Shown here: positions 28,264-36,256 of the stretch, piece by piece
Layout of the letters: every line of letters starts with the position of its first letter
How positions within the stretch are numbered: position 1 is the first letter of the stretch
Position numbers and translations under genes: made by a program
Assembly: GCF_027627475.1 (NCBI RefSeq)
Contig: NZ_CP115484.1
Span: 5,345,001-5,409,000 of the forward strand
DNA from: Paenibacillus sp. SYP-B4298
GTDB lineage: Bacteria; Bacillota; Bacilli; Paenibacillales; Paenibacillaceae
Length of the DNA: 64,000 bases
Direction: 5' to 3'
The notes under the pieces: model-generated
What the model was told of the DNA's origin: nothing
The model's input: the letters and a program-made list of their open reading frames with translations, nothing else
Database searches by the model: none

Positions 28264-29106
28264 ATGAACAATATCGTATCGTTAAAATGGCTGCTCGCCC
28301 GCATGTACGAGCCGGATGTCGTCATCGTTGATTGCCGATTTGTGATGGGCATGCCGGACGCGGGCCGCGAGCTGTATGAGGCTTCGCATATACCCGGAGC
28401 TGTCTACCTCGATCTGGAAAAGGATTTGTCGGCTCCGCTCGACGAAGAGGGGCATGGCGGTCGTCATCCGCTGCCGGATATTTTCGATCTTACGGTCGCG
28501 TTGAGCCGCGTCGGCATTAGTAACGAATCCCGCGTCGTTGCCTACGATGACCAAGGCGGGGCTATGGCTTCGAGACTGTGGTGGCTAATGAAATATCTGG
28601 GACACGAGCGGGTGTTCGTGCTGGATGAAGGCTTCACGGCATGGACGAATGCGGGCTTCCCGGTAACGTCCGAGCAGAAGGTACTCATTCCTGCGAAGTT
28701 CTTCGCAACGGTACAGCATACGATGCTGGTGGAGATGGACGAGGTGAAGGAGCTGCTCGGCAACGAGCGCGTTACGCTGATTGATTCCCGCGAGGCTCCA
28801 CGTTATCGCGGCGAGGTCGAGCCGCTGGACAAGGTGGCCGGCCATATACCGGGCGCGATCAACCGCTTCTGGAAGGAAGGCATCACAGCGTCCGGTGCAT
28901 GGAAGGATGCCGCCGCGCAAGCTGATCGGTTCGCCGATCTGGATCGCGAACGCGAGCTGATCGTCTATTGCGGCTCCGGCGTCACCGCAACACCGAACGT
29001 TATCGCGCTGAAGGAAGCGGGATTTACGAAGGTGCGGCTGTATGCCGGGAGCTGGAGCGATTGGATCTCGTATGAGGGGAATCCGGTGGCGACGGGGGAC
29101 GAATAA
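28264..29106 (+). CDS. Sulfurtransferase (thiosulfate or 3-mercaptopyruvate type)
   Basis: About 280 residues with two rhodanese domains (about 1-140 and 150-275). The second carries the active-site loop YCGSGVTA with the catalytic Cys; CGSGVTA is the form usual in 3-mercaptopyruvate sulfurtransferases (the SseA type), while thiosulfate rhodaneses more often have CRKGVT. It transfers sulfur to cyanide or thiols. ATG 28264 is preferred over 28234 because AGGAAGGCGG (28247-28256) lies before it and a TATAAT at 28221-28226 would put the transcription start at about 28232. A decayed copy of its 3' end lies at 26513-26670. Confidence 0.9.
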   Translation: MNNIVSLKWLLARMYEPDVVIVDCRFVMGMPDAGRELYEASHIPGAVYLDLEKDLSAPLDEEGHGGRHPLPDIFDLTVALSRVGISNESRVVAYDDQGGAMASRLWWLMKYLGHERVFVLDEGFTAWTNAGFPVTSEQKVLIPAKFFATVQHTMLVEMDEVKELLGNERVTLIDSREAPRYRGEVEPLDKVAGHIPGAINRFWKEGITASGAWKDAAAQADRFADLDRERELIVYCGSGVTATPNVIALKEAGFTKVRLYAGSWSDWISYEGNPVATGDE

Positions 29107-29132
29107 GGCTGGAAGCTTGTATATCAGCATGC

Positions 29133-29175
29133 GAATTCGGGGTACATCGCCCATGTGGAGATGTACCCCGAATTC
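29133..29175. repeat. Perfect 16-bp inverted repeat
   Basis: Arms 29133-29148 and 29160-29175 are perfectly complementary (each starts or ends with GAATTCGGGG or its complement) around an 11-nt loop. It lies 26 nt after the sulfurtransferase stop. There is no T run, so it may be a terminator-like structure or the remnant of a small mobile repeat. Confidence 0.6.
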
Positions 29176-29578
29176 GTGGAGCTTGCTGCCAGCAAACTTT
29201 GGATTTATTTTCTTATTTACATATTGTACAGCTCACTCGCTGGCTCATGCGTTAAAAGAAAAAGTCCTGCCGAACATCGAAAGGGCGATAACGAAAACGA
29301 ACGGATGCTTGAGGACCGCCAATATCGCGACATAATATTCACTCTCCTGAAATGCAAGGTTTCATGCACGCTAGTGATTGAAAGCAGCTCGCCTCCTGTT
29401 TGCGTCCCGCATGCGATCTTTCGGAAAATACTAAAAAGATTGCGTGGACTTCTTGTGATTAAAATGGTTAAATGGAAAATGTAGTTCATATGGATATTTT
29501 TGTAATTCAACTTTAGCTCTACAGGATAAGACTTTGGTAACAGGAATAAGGGAAATCAAATGAAAAGGGAGTGTTGGC
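29176..29578. other. Gene-poor stretch
   Basis: About 400 bp between the inverted repeat and the next gene. Short frames exist on both strands but none has a ribosome-binding site plus convincing protein. The sequence turns AT-rich toward the right. I see no RNA gene, IS end or clear promoter. Confidence 0.4.
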
Positions 29579-30556
29579 ATGCGTAAATTTTTATTGGTGT
29601 TTACTATTATTTTTGCCTTTTCTGGTCTGAATCTATCTTTTGCAGCGAATGATTCTTTTCAGTTCGCCGAGACGGAAGAGGAGTTGGTTGCGGTTGAGAA
29701 ACAATTGAATTCTATAGTTATAGAAGTGGTCAGAGATGAGTTGATGAGTATCTCTGAGGCAGATACAGATAAAGAGAAAAACAATAGCCTCAACAATAAT
29801 TTTACAATGGAAATATCGCAAAAGGAACTTGCTGAAAAAGAGAAGGAACTGAAAAATATATCTAGCTATGAGGATGTCGGAATAGAAGCATCATTTGATG
29901 AAGTTAAGAGTCAGTTGATAGAGCAGGGTTTTATTTTGAATAGTGAATTTGTAGAACTGCTAGAAAGTGTTAATCAATACAAGAGCACTAATCCTGATCA
30001 CACTACCAAAGAAATTGTAAAACACTTTAATCTGCAGTCAGGGTTAGTAGAGGAGAATAATGAGTCGAATTATTTTCAATTTTCTTTTGGATCATTGGCC
30101 TTTGCATTATCGTACTCCGACTGGACATCTTTAACAACTGCTGAAAAACTTCTTGTTGCATCAAACCCCGCTAGTGCACTCGTAACGAACTCCTTAAGTA
30201 AAAGAGCATTTGAACTGACTGAAGAAAAGTTTGGTTATAATGGTTTAGGGGATAAATCGGACGCATATAGACATGGAGTATGGAATGCTCTTATGACTTT
30301 GCATATTAGTAGAGCATGGGCTTCACTCTATGCCACGGCACATGAAAATAAATCACAGGATTTTTTAAACGGAAAAGCTGCTGATGGTTACTATGAGTGG
30401 CAACACAGAGATATGGATTTGCACAATAATCAGATTGGAAGAGATGTTATTACTTGGTATGACACATGGCCATTTGTTGGTGAAAGCATCGTAACCGGGA
30501 GGATTAATGCTAGATTGACTAATAACTCATCTGACTTGATATGGCTTCATTCCTAA
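29579..30556 (+). CDS. Secreted protein with DUF6973-like C-terminal domain
   Basis: A 325-residue protein. The signal peptide (MRKFLLVFTIIFAFSGLNL, cleavage near SFAA) is followed by a long charged helical region (about 25-155) and a C-terminal domain (about 180-310) with the conserved pattern DKSDAYRHGVWNALMTLHI, TAHE, WQHRDMDLHNNQIGRD. This His/Asp-rich pattern recalls DUF6973-type domains found at the end of secreted Bacillota proteins. Its activity is unknown; the conserved His, Asp and Asn suggest a metal-dependent or hydrolytic centre. Start ATG 29579 follows AAGGGAG. AT-rich codon use marks it as part of the accessory segment. Confidence 0.7.
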   Translation: MRKFLLVFTIIFAFSGLNLSFAANDSFQFAETEEELVAVEKQLNSIVIEVVRDELMSISEADTDKEKNNSLNNNFTMEISQKELAEKEKELKNISSYEDVGIEASFDEVKSQLIEQGFILNSEFVELLESVNQYKSTNPDHTTKEIVKHFNLQSGLVEENNESNYFQFSFGSLAFALSYSDWTSLTTAEKLLVASNPASALVTNSLSKRAFELTEEKFGYNGLGDKSDAYRHGVWNALMTLHISRAWASLYATAHENKSQDFLNGKAADGYYEWQHRDMDLHNNQIGRDVITWYDTWPFVGESIVTGRINARLTNNSSDLIWLHS

Positions 30557-30593
30557 TTCTATGGTATAAACGGAAAAATGATAGGAAAACGGA

Positions 30594-30725
30594 ATGAGGA
30601 ATAGCGATTGCTCTTGCAATAGCTGGGAGACGACTTCTCTTAACTACAAGGAGCGTGTTGTCTCTATTCCTGTTGACTTGACAGCTTTCAAAGAGCACGT
30701 AGGAAATCTTCCCCCGTTTTGTTAA
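30594..30725 (+). CDS. Possible 43-aa cysteine-containing peptide (YgiT zinc-finger-like start)
   Basis: A short frame from ATG 30594 codes for MRNSDCSCNSWETTSLNYKE, then RVVSIPVDLTAFKEHVGNLPPFC and a stop. The C-x-C start, the YKERVV phrase and the final FC recall the first half of YgiT-type zinc-finger proteins (CxxC ... FCxxCG), which would here be cut before the last Cys pair. A weak AGGA-type ribosome-binding site is present. It may be a gene remnant rather than a working gene. Confidence 0.3.
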   Translation: MRNSDCSCNSWETTSLNYKERVVSIPVDLTAFKEHVGNLPPFC

Positions 30726-30759
30726 GCGTCTATGATAAAGCTATGAGGAGCAATCTAAA

Positions 30760-31221
30760 ATGAAAAGACGGATGCTATATGCTCTGCTCGCCGGTATTGT
30801 GATTATAGCTGTTGTTGCAGGAGTGCAGTTACTGGATGGTCAAAAGAACACTATTGATATTACTATCATGGAAGGTCAAGATCATTTGGATCAGAACGTG
30901 GCACAGTGGATCGAATCAACAACATCCAACAAGGGCATCCATCTATTCTATGTTCTACAGGAAGATGGAACGTACAACTATTGGCTCTATTTCAACAAGA
31001 ACAGCGGCGAGAACCTTTATTACAAAACCAGAATGAACGTGTCAGAGGAAACAGGGAAGCTAAAAATATGGATTGCCGAAGACAATGCGAGTAATGATAG
31101 TGAGGTGAAGGATCACATCATCGCAAAATTTGGGCTTCAGAAGAAACCGGATGAGATTGACGTGTATTACAATGGTGCCCCCCATCAATTTGATGTGGTA
31201 GCGGGTTCGGGTTCTAGTTAG
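30760..31221 (+). CDS. Membrane-anchored or exported hypothetical protein, 153 aa
   Basis: An N-terminal hydrophobic helix (LYALLAGIVIIAVVAGVQLL) is followed by a small outer domain with alternating strands (IDITIMEG, GIHLFYVLQEDGTYNYWLYFN, YYKTRMNVSE, GKLKIWIAED). Start ATG 30760 follows GAGGAGC. No family is recognised. A hairpin terminator follows. Confidence 0.72.
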   Translation: MKRRMLYALLAGIVIIAVVAGVQLLDGQKNTIDITIMEGQDHLDQNVAQWIESTTSNKGIHLFYVLQEDGTYNYWLYFNKNSGENLYYKTRMNVSEETGKLKIWIAEDNASNDSEVKDHIIAKFGLQKKPDEIDVYYNGAPHQFDVVAGSGSS

Positions 31222-31242
31222 CTGCTGATGTCCCTTAGCAGC

Positions 31243-31269
31243 ACAGCGTGCCCGGAGCGGGCACGCTGT
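31243..31269. terminator. Bidirectional hairpin terminator
   Basis: 11-bp arms ACAGCGTGCCC and GGGCACGCTGT around a 5-nt loop, between the 3' ends of the gene at 30760 and the leftward hydrolase at 31279. Its core matches the hairpin at 33008-33036. Confidence 0.7.
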
Positions 31270-31278
31270 ATTAACGAA

Positions 31279-32208
31279 TCAGTCCAAAAAAGATGCAGTG
31301 AGCTCAGCCAATTGCTTTGAGTGGGTATGGTGTAGATAGTGTTCGCCCTCTATGATGTGGATAGCTGATTTTTGACTATTTTGGATCATGTCTTGATGAA
31401 TCTTCAACCAGTTATCGTTAGTATCCGTGCTTTCAGTAGCCAAAAAATATAAAACGGGCAGGCTCTTAGGATACTGTAGATCAATAGTTTTATTAAAATT
31501 ATCTACCATGGATTCGCCTTCATTCATCGTTGCTTCCGAACCTATATTTTTAAGGGATAAATATCTATACTGCTCGCCAAGTTCATCTCCAACTTCTGGA
31601 ATTTTCAACATGTCTACGTTCATATTGGAGAGTAATCGATATAGTCCCGACTTACTTAACAATTGAATGGCTTCCGAATTATGTTCATCAGCGCCTCCTT
31701 GGGAGGGAAGGCTGCTATCGATGCCTATGAAGGCTTCAACTTCATGAGGGTATTTATTAATATAGGCCAGAGAATATACCCCCGAGATGGAATGCCCCAT
31801 AATTGTGTACTTGTTAATCCCTTGATGAGCCAGGAGCTCATGTAGTTCCTCATTTAAATTTTCAACAGATCTTTCCTTGTCCGTATCATCGCTTAAACCA
31901 TACCCGAAGGGTTCTACTGCAATCACTCGATATTTTTTCTCTAATTCATTAATCAGTAGCTTGAAATCAATGATGGGCGAAGCCGTCATATAACCAGGTA
32001 ATAGAACGATTGTCTTTTCGCCTTCGCCAGAGATCTGGAACCTCATGTTTTTTCCATCGATCACAGCGGTTTCACCGTAAGAAACGATCTTCTTGCCTTC
32101 ACGATTCAATTGAATTTTATTGTTAATAAAAACTCCTGAAAAAAACAGTGCAATAATGAGTAGCATAGATAGCGAAACGATCCCAAAAATTTTCAAGGGT
32201 TTCTTCAT
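31279..32208 (-). CDS. Alpha/beta hydrolase with N-terminal membrane anchor
   Basis: A 309-residue protein with one N-terminal hydrophobic helix (about 6-28) and an alpha/beta-hydrolase domain facing outside. The oxyanion region is LLPGYM, the nucleophile elbow GHSISG, and the catalytic His lies in EGEHYLHHTH near the end. The ATG at 32208 is chosen because GGGAGGAAG lies before it on the minus strand. It sits 13 nt downstream of a TetR gene on the same strand, so the pair is likely one operon with the regulator controlling hydrolase synthesis. The substrate is unknown. Confidence 0.85.
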   Translation of the reverse strand: MKKPLKIFGIVSLSMLLIIALFFSGVFINNKIQLNREGKKIVSYGETAVIDGKNMRFQISGEGEKTIVLLPGYMTASPIIDFKLLINELEKKYRVIAVEPFGYGLSDDTDKERSVENLNEELHELLAHQGINKYTIMGHSISGVYSLAYINKYPHEVEAFIGIDSSLPSQGGADEHNSEAIQLLSKSGLYRLLSNMNVDMLKIPEVGDELGEQYRYLSLKNIGSEATMNEGESMVDNFNKTIDLQYPKSLPVLYFLATESTDTNDNWLKIHQDMIQNSQKSAIHIIEGEHYLHHTHSKQLAELTASFLD

Positions 32209-32221
32209 ACGTCTTCCTCCC

Positions 32222-32866
32222 TTAATCATGGTGTAGCCCTCGTAAGTTTTTGACGATAGTTGAAAAGACCTCATCACTTAGCACATTTACTCCACTTTTT
32301 TGTAGCACATATTGAGCGGCTTTTAATTTCTCAAAAAACAATTCAATTGTATTTGGAAATAGGGCCTCAATGAACCAGGTGCCTGTTAATAAAATAATGA
32401 GCTCTGCCATCTGTTCGGGTTGCGGTACGGTGATCGAGCCGTCCTCATTGCCTGCCTTCAGATACTTGATTAGAATTGGGGTCATCACTTGGCACATTTG
32501 AGTGTTATAGATCGAAGCAAAGGTCGGGTCCCTGACTAAGGACAACGAAATGGCTGTCGATTTCGAAATATTCTCATTAAACATCGTTTCCAGTAGTATT
32601 GTCTGAATCTTGTCCAAGCCACTCCAATCATCTCGTTCATCAATAGCATCGAATACATCCTGTTCGGGTATAAACCTTTGTGCGATTCCTACAATAATCT
32701 GATATTTCGATTCGAAATGATGGTAAATCGCCCCCCGAGTAAGCCCATCCAATCCAGCAACAATATCACTAATAGAAGTATGCTCATACCCTTTCTCAAT
32801 AAATAACACCGAAGCCGTATCCAGTATTAAGTTTCTGACTTCCTTCGCTGTATATTTCTTTTTCAA
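32222..32866 (-). CDS. TetR/AcrR-family transcriptional regulator
   Basis: A 214-residue regulator with an N-terminal TetR helix-turn-helix (about 8-55; ILDTASVLFIEKGYEHTSISDI then GLTRGAIYHHFESKYQI) and a helical ligand-binding domain. The TTG start at 32866 is chosen from AGGAGG 5 nt upstream on the minus strand; the frame runs on upstream without a ribosome-binding site. It is followed by the alpha/beta hydrolase gene in the same unit and probably represses it. Confidence 0.9.
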   Translation of the reverse strand: MKKKYTAKEVRNLILDTASVLFIEKGYEHTSISDIVAGLDGLTRGAIYHHFESKYQIIVGIAQRFIPEQDVFDAIDERDDWSGLDKIQTILLETMFNENISKSTAISLSLVRDPTFASIYNTQMCQVMTPILIKYLKAGNEDGSITVPQPEQMAELIILLTGTWFIEALFPNTIELFFEKLKAAQYVLQKSGVNVLSDEVFSTIVKNLRGLHHD

Positions 32867-33007
32867 GTTGTCCTCCTGAAAACATTCAATCGGTATGTTT
32901 TTTGTAAGTATAAAATAGATACGCATAAATATCAATTGTTTTTCATGAGAAAATGTTGGAATATGGAGTGGTAGCTGGTTCTGATTAGCAGATGTAGCCT
33001 CTAATAG

Positions 33008-33036
33008 TAAAGCGTGCCCGGTCCGGGCACGCTTTA
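33008..33036. terminator. Hairpin terminator
   Basis: Perfect 14-bp arms (TAAAGCGTGCCCGG at 33008-33021 and its complement at 33023-33036). It lies downstream of the leftward anti-sigma gene and upstream of the TetR unit. It shares the GCGTGCCC/GGGCACGC core with 31243-31269. Confidence 0.7.
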
Positions 33037-33084
33037 TTTACCTGCTTGAAGGTGGTTGCTGCCAGGCGAAGCCCGACCGTTAAG

Positions 33085-34284
33085 CTACTGCGGAGCATAA
33101 GCGGGGTCGAGTACAACGCGCCGGACGGTGATTGTGCCCTGGTCATCCCGGTGAAATAGAACGACTCTATATCGATGATCATCGCCGCTCATTGGGAACT
33201 TATTGGTGGAAAAGCCTGTCTGTCCCTCTTCAAATAATGATTTAAGCCCCACCGTTAATGATTCAAGCCCCACCGTGGAGCGTATCCCATCATACTCAAA
33301 CGTTATATTCCCGGATTCATCGTAGTCAACCTCTTGAACCGAGCCCTCCACGGTCTCCCCGATCGAATCGCCATTGCGAATCGCCTCGCGAATCTTGGCG
33401 ACCGAGGCAGCGTACTTGTCGATGTCGCCTGTCGGTTCCGTGCCTGAGGTTTCCTTATTCCGCTCCGATTGAGGATTAAGCAAATCTTCGAGGTAAGCCT
33501 GGGCTTGCTTCGGATCAGCCTTGGAGGCATCCAGCGGAAGATCGAACAGCAATGAGGCTCCAGCGTAGTCGGCTCTGGCATGGACCTCCCCTGTGGCCGA
33601 ATCATATTCAAAGGCCGCGGTGCTGTAAAAGGGCGATCCGCTGCTGATGGCCAGATAAATTCCCCGGTCTGCAAAAATTTCCACCTGATCGCAAGCGATC
33701 AGCCTGTACATAATACCGTCGATCACGATGTCATGGTAACCGCCGTTCATGGAGGCAATATTGACACGCCATGGCTCTTGTCCTTTAATCAGCGGAGATA
33801 TAAAGAACGGGTCCTGTCCATATTCGGGGTCGCTCGTGTCGGGCATGGGCACGCCATCCTGGCGGCTAATGGAGACAACGGCGTAAGTTCGGCTCGGATA
33901 CAGCTCTTCTGAAGAGTGAGGGAGCCCGCTCAGACTCGCCCCGCTCACCAGACCATGGAGTGTAAACACATACTCCCCGGAAGAGGCCGTCTGATTCATG
34001 GGTACAGCTTCCTTGCTTTGGAAGGCTTCGGCCAATAATGTATCGCCTATATGCGTAGCGACCTGATCGGGACGTAGAAATTGCACCGCCGCATAAGCTG
34101 AGATAGACAGCGTGAGCAGCAAAGCGGCGACGAACAGCCCGACCGTATATTTTTTGCGAAGGATGCTCTTCCCTCGGCTATCATCTTGCATGTGTCTGGT
34201 AACCTGCTGATTTAATAGTTCTCCGGGCTCTGGCGCGGATGACAGTGCATGATGCAGCAGTCGCTCCAGATCATCGTCTTTCAT
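33085..34284 (-). CDS. Putative anti-sigma factor (DUF4179-like) of the second ECF system
   Basis: A 399-residue protein: a cytoplasmic N-terminus of about 45 residues (MKDDDLERLLHHALSSAPEP), one transmembrane helix (about 47-68) and a large outer domain with beta-rich segments (EYVFTLHGLVSGASLSGLP, YPSRTYAVVSISRQDG). Its start codon overlaps the sigma stop codon (ATGA), which indicates coupled translation and identifies it as the partner of the ECF sigma factor. The outer domain resembles DUF4179-type sensor domains in layout. A short direct repeat (VGLESLTVGLKSL) sits near the C-terminus. Confidence 0.78.
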   Translation of the reverse strand: MKDDDLERLLHHALSSAPEPGELLNQQVTRHMQDDSRGKSILRKKYTVGLFVAALLLTLSISAYAAVQFLRPDQVATHIGDTLLAEAFQSKEAVPMNQTASSGEYVFTLHGLVSGASLSGLPHSSEELYPSRTYAVVSISRQDGVPMPDTSDPEYGQDPFFISPLIKGQEPWRVNIASMNGGYHDIVIDGIMYRLIACDQVEIFADRGIYLAISSGSPFYSTAAFEYDSATGEVHARADYAGASLLFDLPLDASKADPKQAQAYLEDLLNPQSERNKETSGTEPTGDIDKYAASVAKIREAIRNGDSIGETVEGSVQEVDYDESGNITFEYDGIRSTVGLESLTVGLKSLFEEGQTGFSTNKFPMSGDDHRYRVVLFHRDDQGTITVRRVVLDPAYAPQ

Positions 34285-34802
34285 AGAGAGTGCACCTCCA
34301 ATGCTTTTCTTAAGGTTTGACGTGCCTTGTGCAGCCTGCTTTTGATCGTTCCTTCAGGAAGTTTCAAGGCCGCTGCGATCTCCTCGATCGTCATGCCTGC
34401 GGTGTAGTGCATGTAGAGCGGCAGCCTGTGCTTATCGTTGAGCTGATGCGCCGCATGCTGTATCAGGGTCTGTCGCTCTATCGCCAATACGGCATCCTCT
34501 GGTGTGCAAGCCGTTCCGCTCGGATCAGACAGCTCCATTGCGTCCAGCTTGGCAGTCGGAGCCAGTCTCAGCCTGCGCGCGAGCTTGCGGCGAATATTCC
34601 GATGCACTTGTATGGCAATCGTCACCATGAAGGCTCTTGGGTTGCGAGCCGTGTCAATTCGGGAACGCATCTCTACAGCTCTCAGGAACGTTTCCTGATA
34701 GAGGTCGTCTGCATCCGCCCTGTTCCCTTCGAGTCTGTAGCAGAAGGCATAGATAGATGTTCCGTGCTGCTTCACCAGCTCGGTCAACTCATCGGTATTC
34801 AA
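34281..34802 (-). CDS. ECF-family RNA polymerase sigma factor (second)
   Basis: A 173-residue ECF sigma factor. Region 2 has ADADDLYQETFLRAVEM; region 4 has the helix-turn-helix MTIEEIAAALKLPEGTIKSRLHKARQTLRK. The start is set at TTG 34802 because AAAGGAG lies 7 nt upstream on the minus strand; the ATG ten codons earlier would include that site in the gene. It is not closely similar to the first sigma factor (1727-2338). I see no copy of the TGTCACA-N17-CGTAGTA promoter here, so the two systems seem to have different promoter specificity. Confidence 0.92.
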   Translation of the reverse strand: MNTDELTELVKQHGTSIYAFCYRLEGNRADADDLYQETFLRAVEMRSRIDTARNPRAFMVTIAIQVHRNIRRKLARRLRLAPTAKLDAMELSDPSGTACTPEDAVLAIERQTLIQHAAHQLNDKHRLPLYMHYTAGMTIEEIAAALKLPEGTIKSRLHKARQTLRKALEVHSL

Positions 34803-35279
34803 TTCGCAGCTCCTTTCTGAATGGCCATTCACCTATATATTGTCGTCAGAGCGGGATGGGTTCACTAGATAGATAAGGATATAAGGATTTATAAGTGGAG
34901 CAGCTCATACCTGACTTCTATATTTACGGCGAAACGCAGCTCAGCCTTTCAGGACGACGGTAGTCGTTTGCACTGGAAACATAGCCCGTCAAGGACGGCG
35001 ACAGTCGTCTACGATTGTGGATGGAATAAGTCATTCAGATTGAGGTGACAGGAAGGAGAGGGTTGTGAGGCAGGAAGCCACTAGTGGCTTCCTGAGAGGA
35101 ACCGCGCCCAGGGATTGGCGCAATGATTGCCCGTGGCTCTAGCTTGCAGAGGACGACGATCGAATAGGAACACCTAGTGACACGATGATTGTAATGGTGG
35201 TCAATCGGCTGCCGTCAGGAAGTCCAGCGCTGCGTGCTGAGGGCCGTGCGCGGCACGGACGAAGTCATGCGCCTCTCGC
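34803..35279. other. Gene-free region with palindrome
   Basis: About 477 bp. It holds two similar motifs (GGACGACGGTAGTCGT near 34954 and GGACGGCGACAGTCGTC near 34992), a perfect 24-bp palindrome at 35071-35094, and a GC-rich hairpin (CCGTGC / GCACGG near 35246). I find no convincing gene on either strand. Confidence 0.4.
35071..35094. repeat. Perfect 24-bp palindrome
   Basis: The half site CAGGAAGCCACT is followed directly by its exact reverse complement, with no loop. In RNA it would be a poor hairpin because it has no spacer; as DNA it is a symmetric binding-site candidate. No neighbouring gene starts close to it. Confidence 0.55.
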
Positions 35280-36158
35280 TTATACCTGCTCCGCAACAAT
35301 CTCCCTGCAGCGGACAGTCAGCTCGACCATGCCCTTACCGCCGCTTAGCAGCACATGCAGCTCATAGCCTTCTTCATAGCGATACAGCTCCTTATAAAGC
35401 CAGGAGCTGTCCTCGATTTCTCCGGTCTGATGGATAATCTCGCCATCGACGAGTGTCAGCCGATTCAGATTCGTGAAGCCTCCGTCCGTATTCAGATGAA
35501 TAATAAGTCCAGGCTCTGCCCCGCCTGCCGCCTGCATCGAGACGACCCGGCAATCGTGGAAGCGGAACAAGTTGCGTATCTCCTGGGGAATGGGTTCAGC
35601 CTGCTGCGCCAGTGCATACTCATTCAGGATGCGACGCATCTCACGCTCGTTCTTCTTGCCTTGCGCGACTAACCGGCGCTTGATTTCCTTGGTGCAGTAG
35701 CCGAGCGCATAGACGCGCAGATCGGCAATCTCCGCACGCAGCTCGGGCGGAAGTGTGCGCTGCGCTACCGTGACATGAAGAGCATGGATGCTGCGGAATT
35801 CTTGGCGGCTATGCTCCTCGTCGAACGGTGGACGGGCATCGAACGCTGCAATTAACTGCTCGATATGAGCCTTCTGTTCAGGCGGCATCTCATAGACCAT
35901 CGTATCCTCCTGGGCGGGAGTCTCCTCGCTCAGGAACACATCCAGCCGCACCAGAGTCGAGCCATCGCGCTCCAGCATAAAGCGGGGATCGGTATCATAG
36001 ATTTCACGCTGTATGGTGAGATGTTCTTTTTCTTTGCGCTTATAGAGGCGAGCATACAACGCCTCGTCCAGCTGGTCAGCACCGCGATGAACCCGCAAGT
36101 GAGAACCCAGATCGATCTTCTGACATAGGTCATACCATTTTGCTGTCAAATACCTCAT
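35280..36158 (-). CDS. DUF4085-type hypothetical protein
   Basis: A 292-residue soluble protein starting MRYLTAKWYDLCQK, the typical opening of the DUF4085 family of Bacillota. A helical N-terminal two-thirds is followed by a beta-rich C-terminal part (HDCRVVSMQAAGGAEPGLIIHLNTDGGF, then ELHVLLSGGKGMVELTVRC). Start ATG 36158 has AAAGGAGAT on the minus strand. The function is not known to me; it stands alone between two unrelated units. Confidence 0.75.
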   Translation of the reverse strand: MRYLTAKWYDLCQKIDLGSHLRVHRGADQLDEALYARLYKRKEKEHLTIQREIYDTDPRFMLERDGSTLVRLDVFLSEETPAQEDTMVYEMPPEQKAHIEQLIAAFDARPPFDEEHSRQEFRSIHALHVTVAQRTLPPELRAEIADLRVYALGYCTKEIKRRLVAQGKKNEREMRRILNEYALAQQAEPIPQEIRNLFRFHDCRVVSMQAAGGAEPGLIIHLNTDGGFTNLNRLTLVDGEIIHQTGEIEDSSWLYKELYRYEEGYELHVLLSGGKGMVELTVRCREIVAEQV

Positions 36159-36256
36159 GGGAAGATCTCCTTTACTATCTTTACTGAATAAAACCAGTTC
36201 TATCTAAATTAAAGCAGACATTGTGATAGATTTCCAGTTGAGGAGCGAATTGAGGA

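Noticed and set aside
29155-29484. A 109-codon rightward frame after the sulfurtransferase
   Set aside because: Its start lies inside the inverted repeat, there is no ribosome-binding site, and the product looks random.
26460-33040. A prophage or integrative element
   Set aside because: No integrase, structural phage gene, tRNA-edge attachment site or conjugation gene is present; only one IS remnant is seen.
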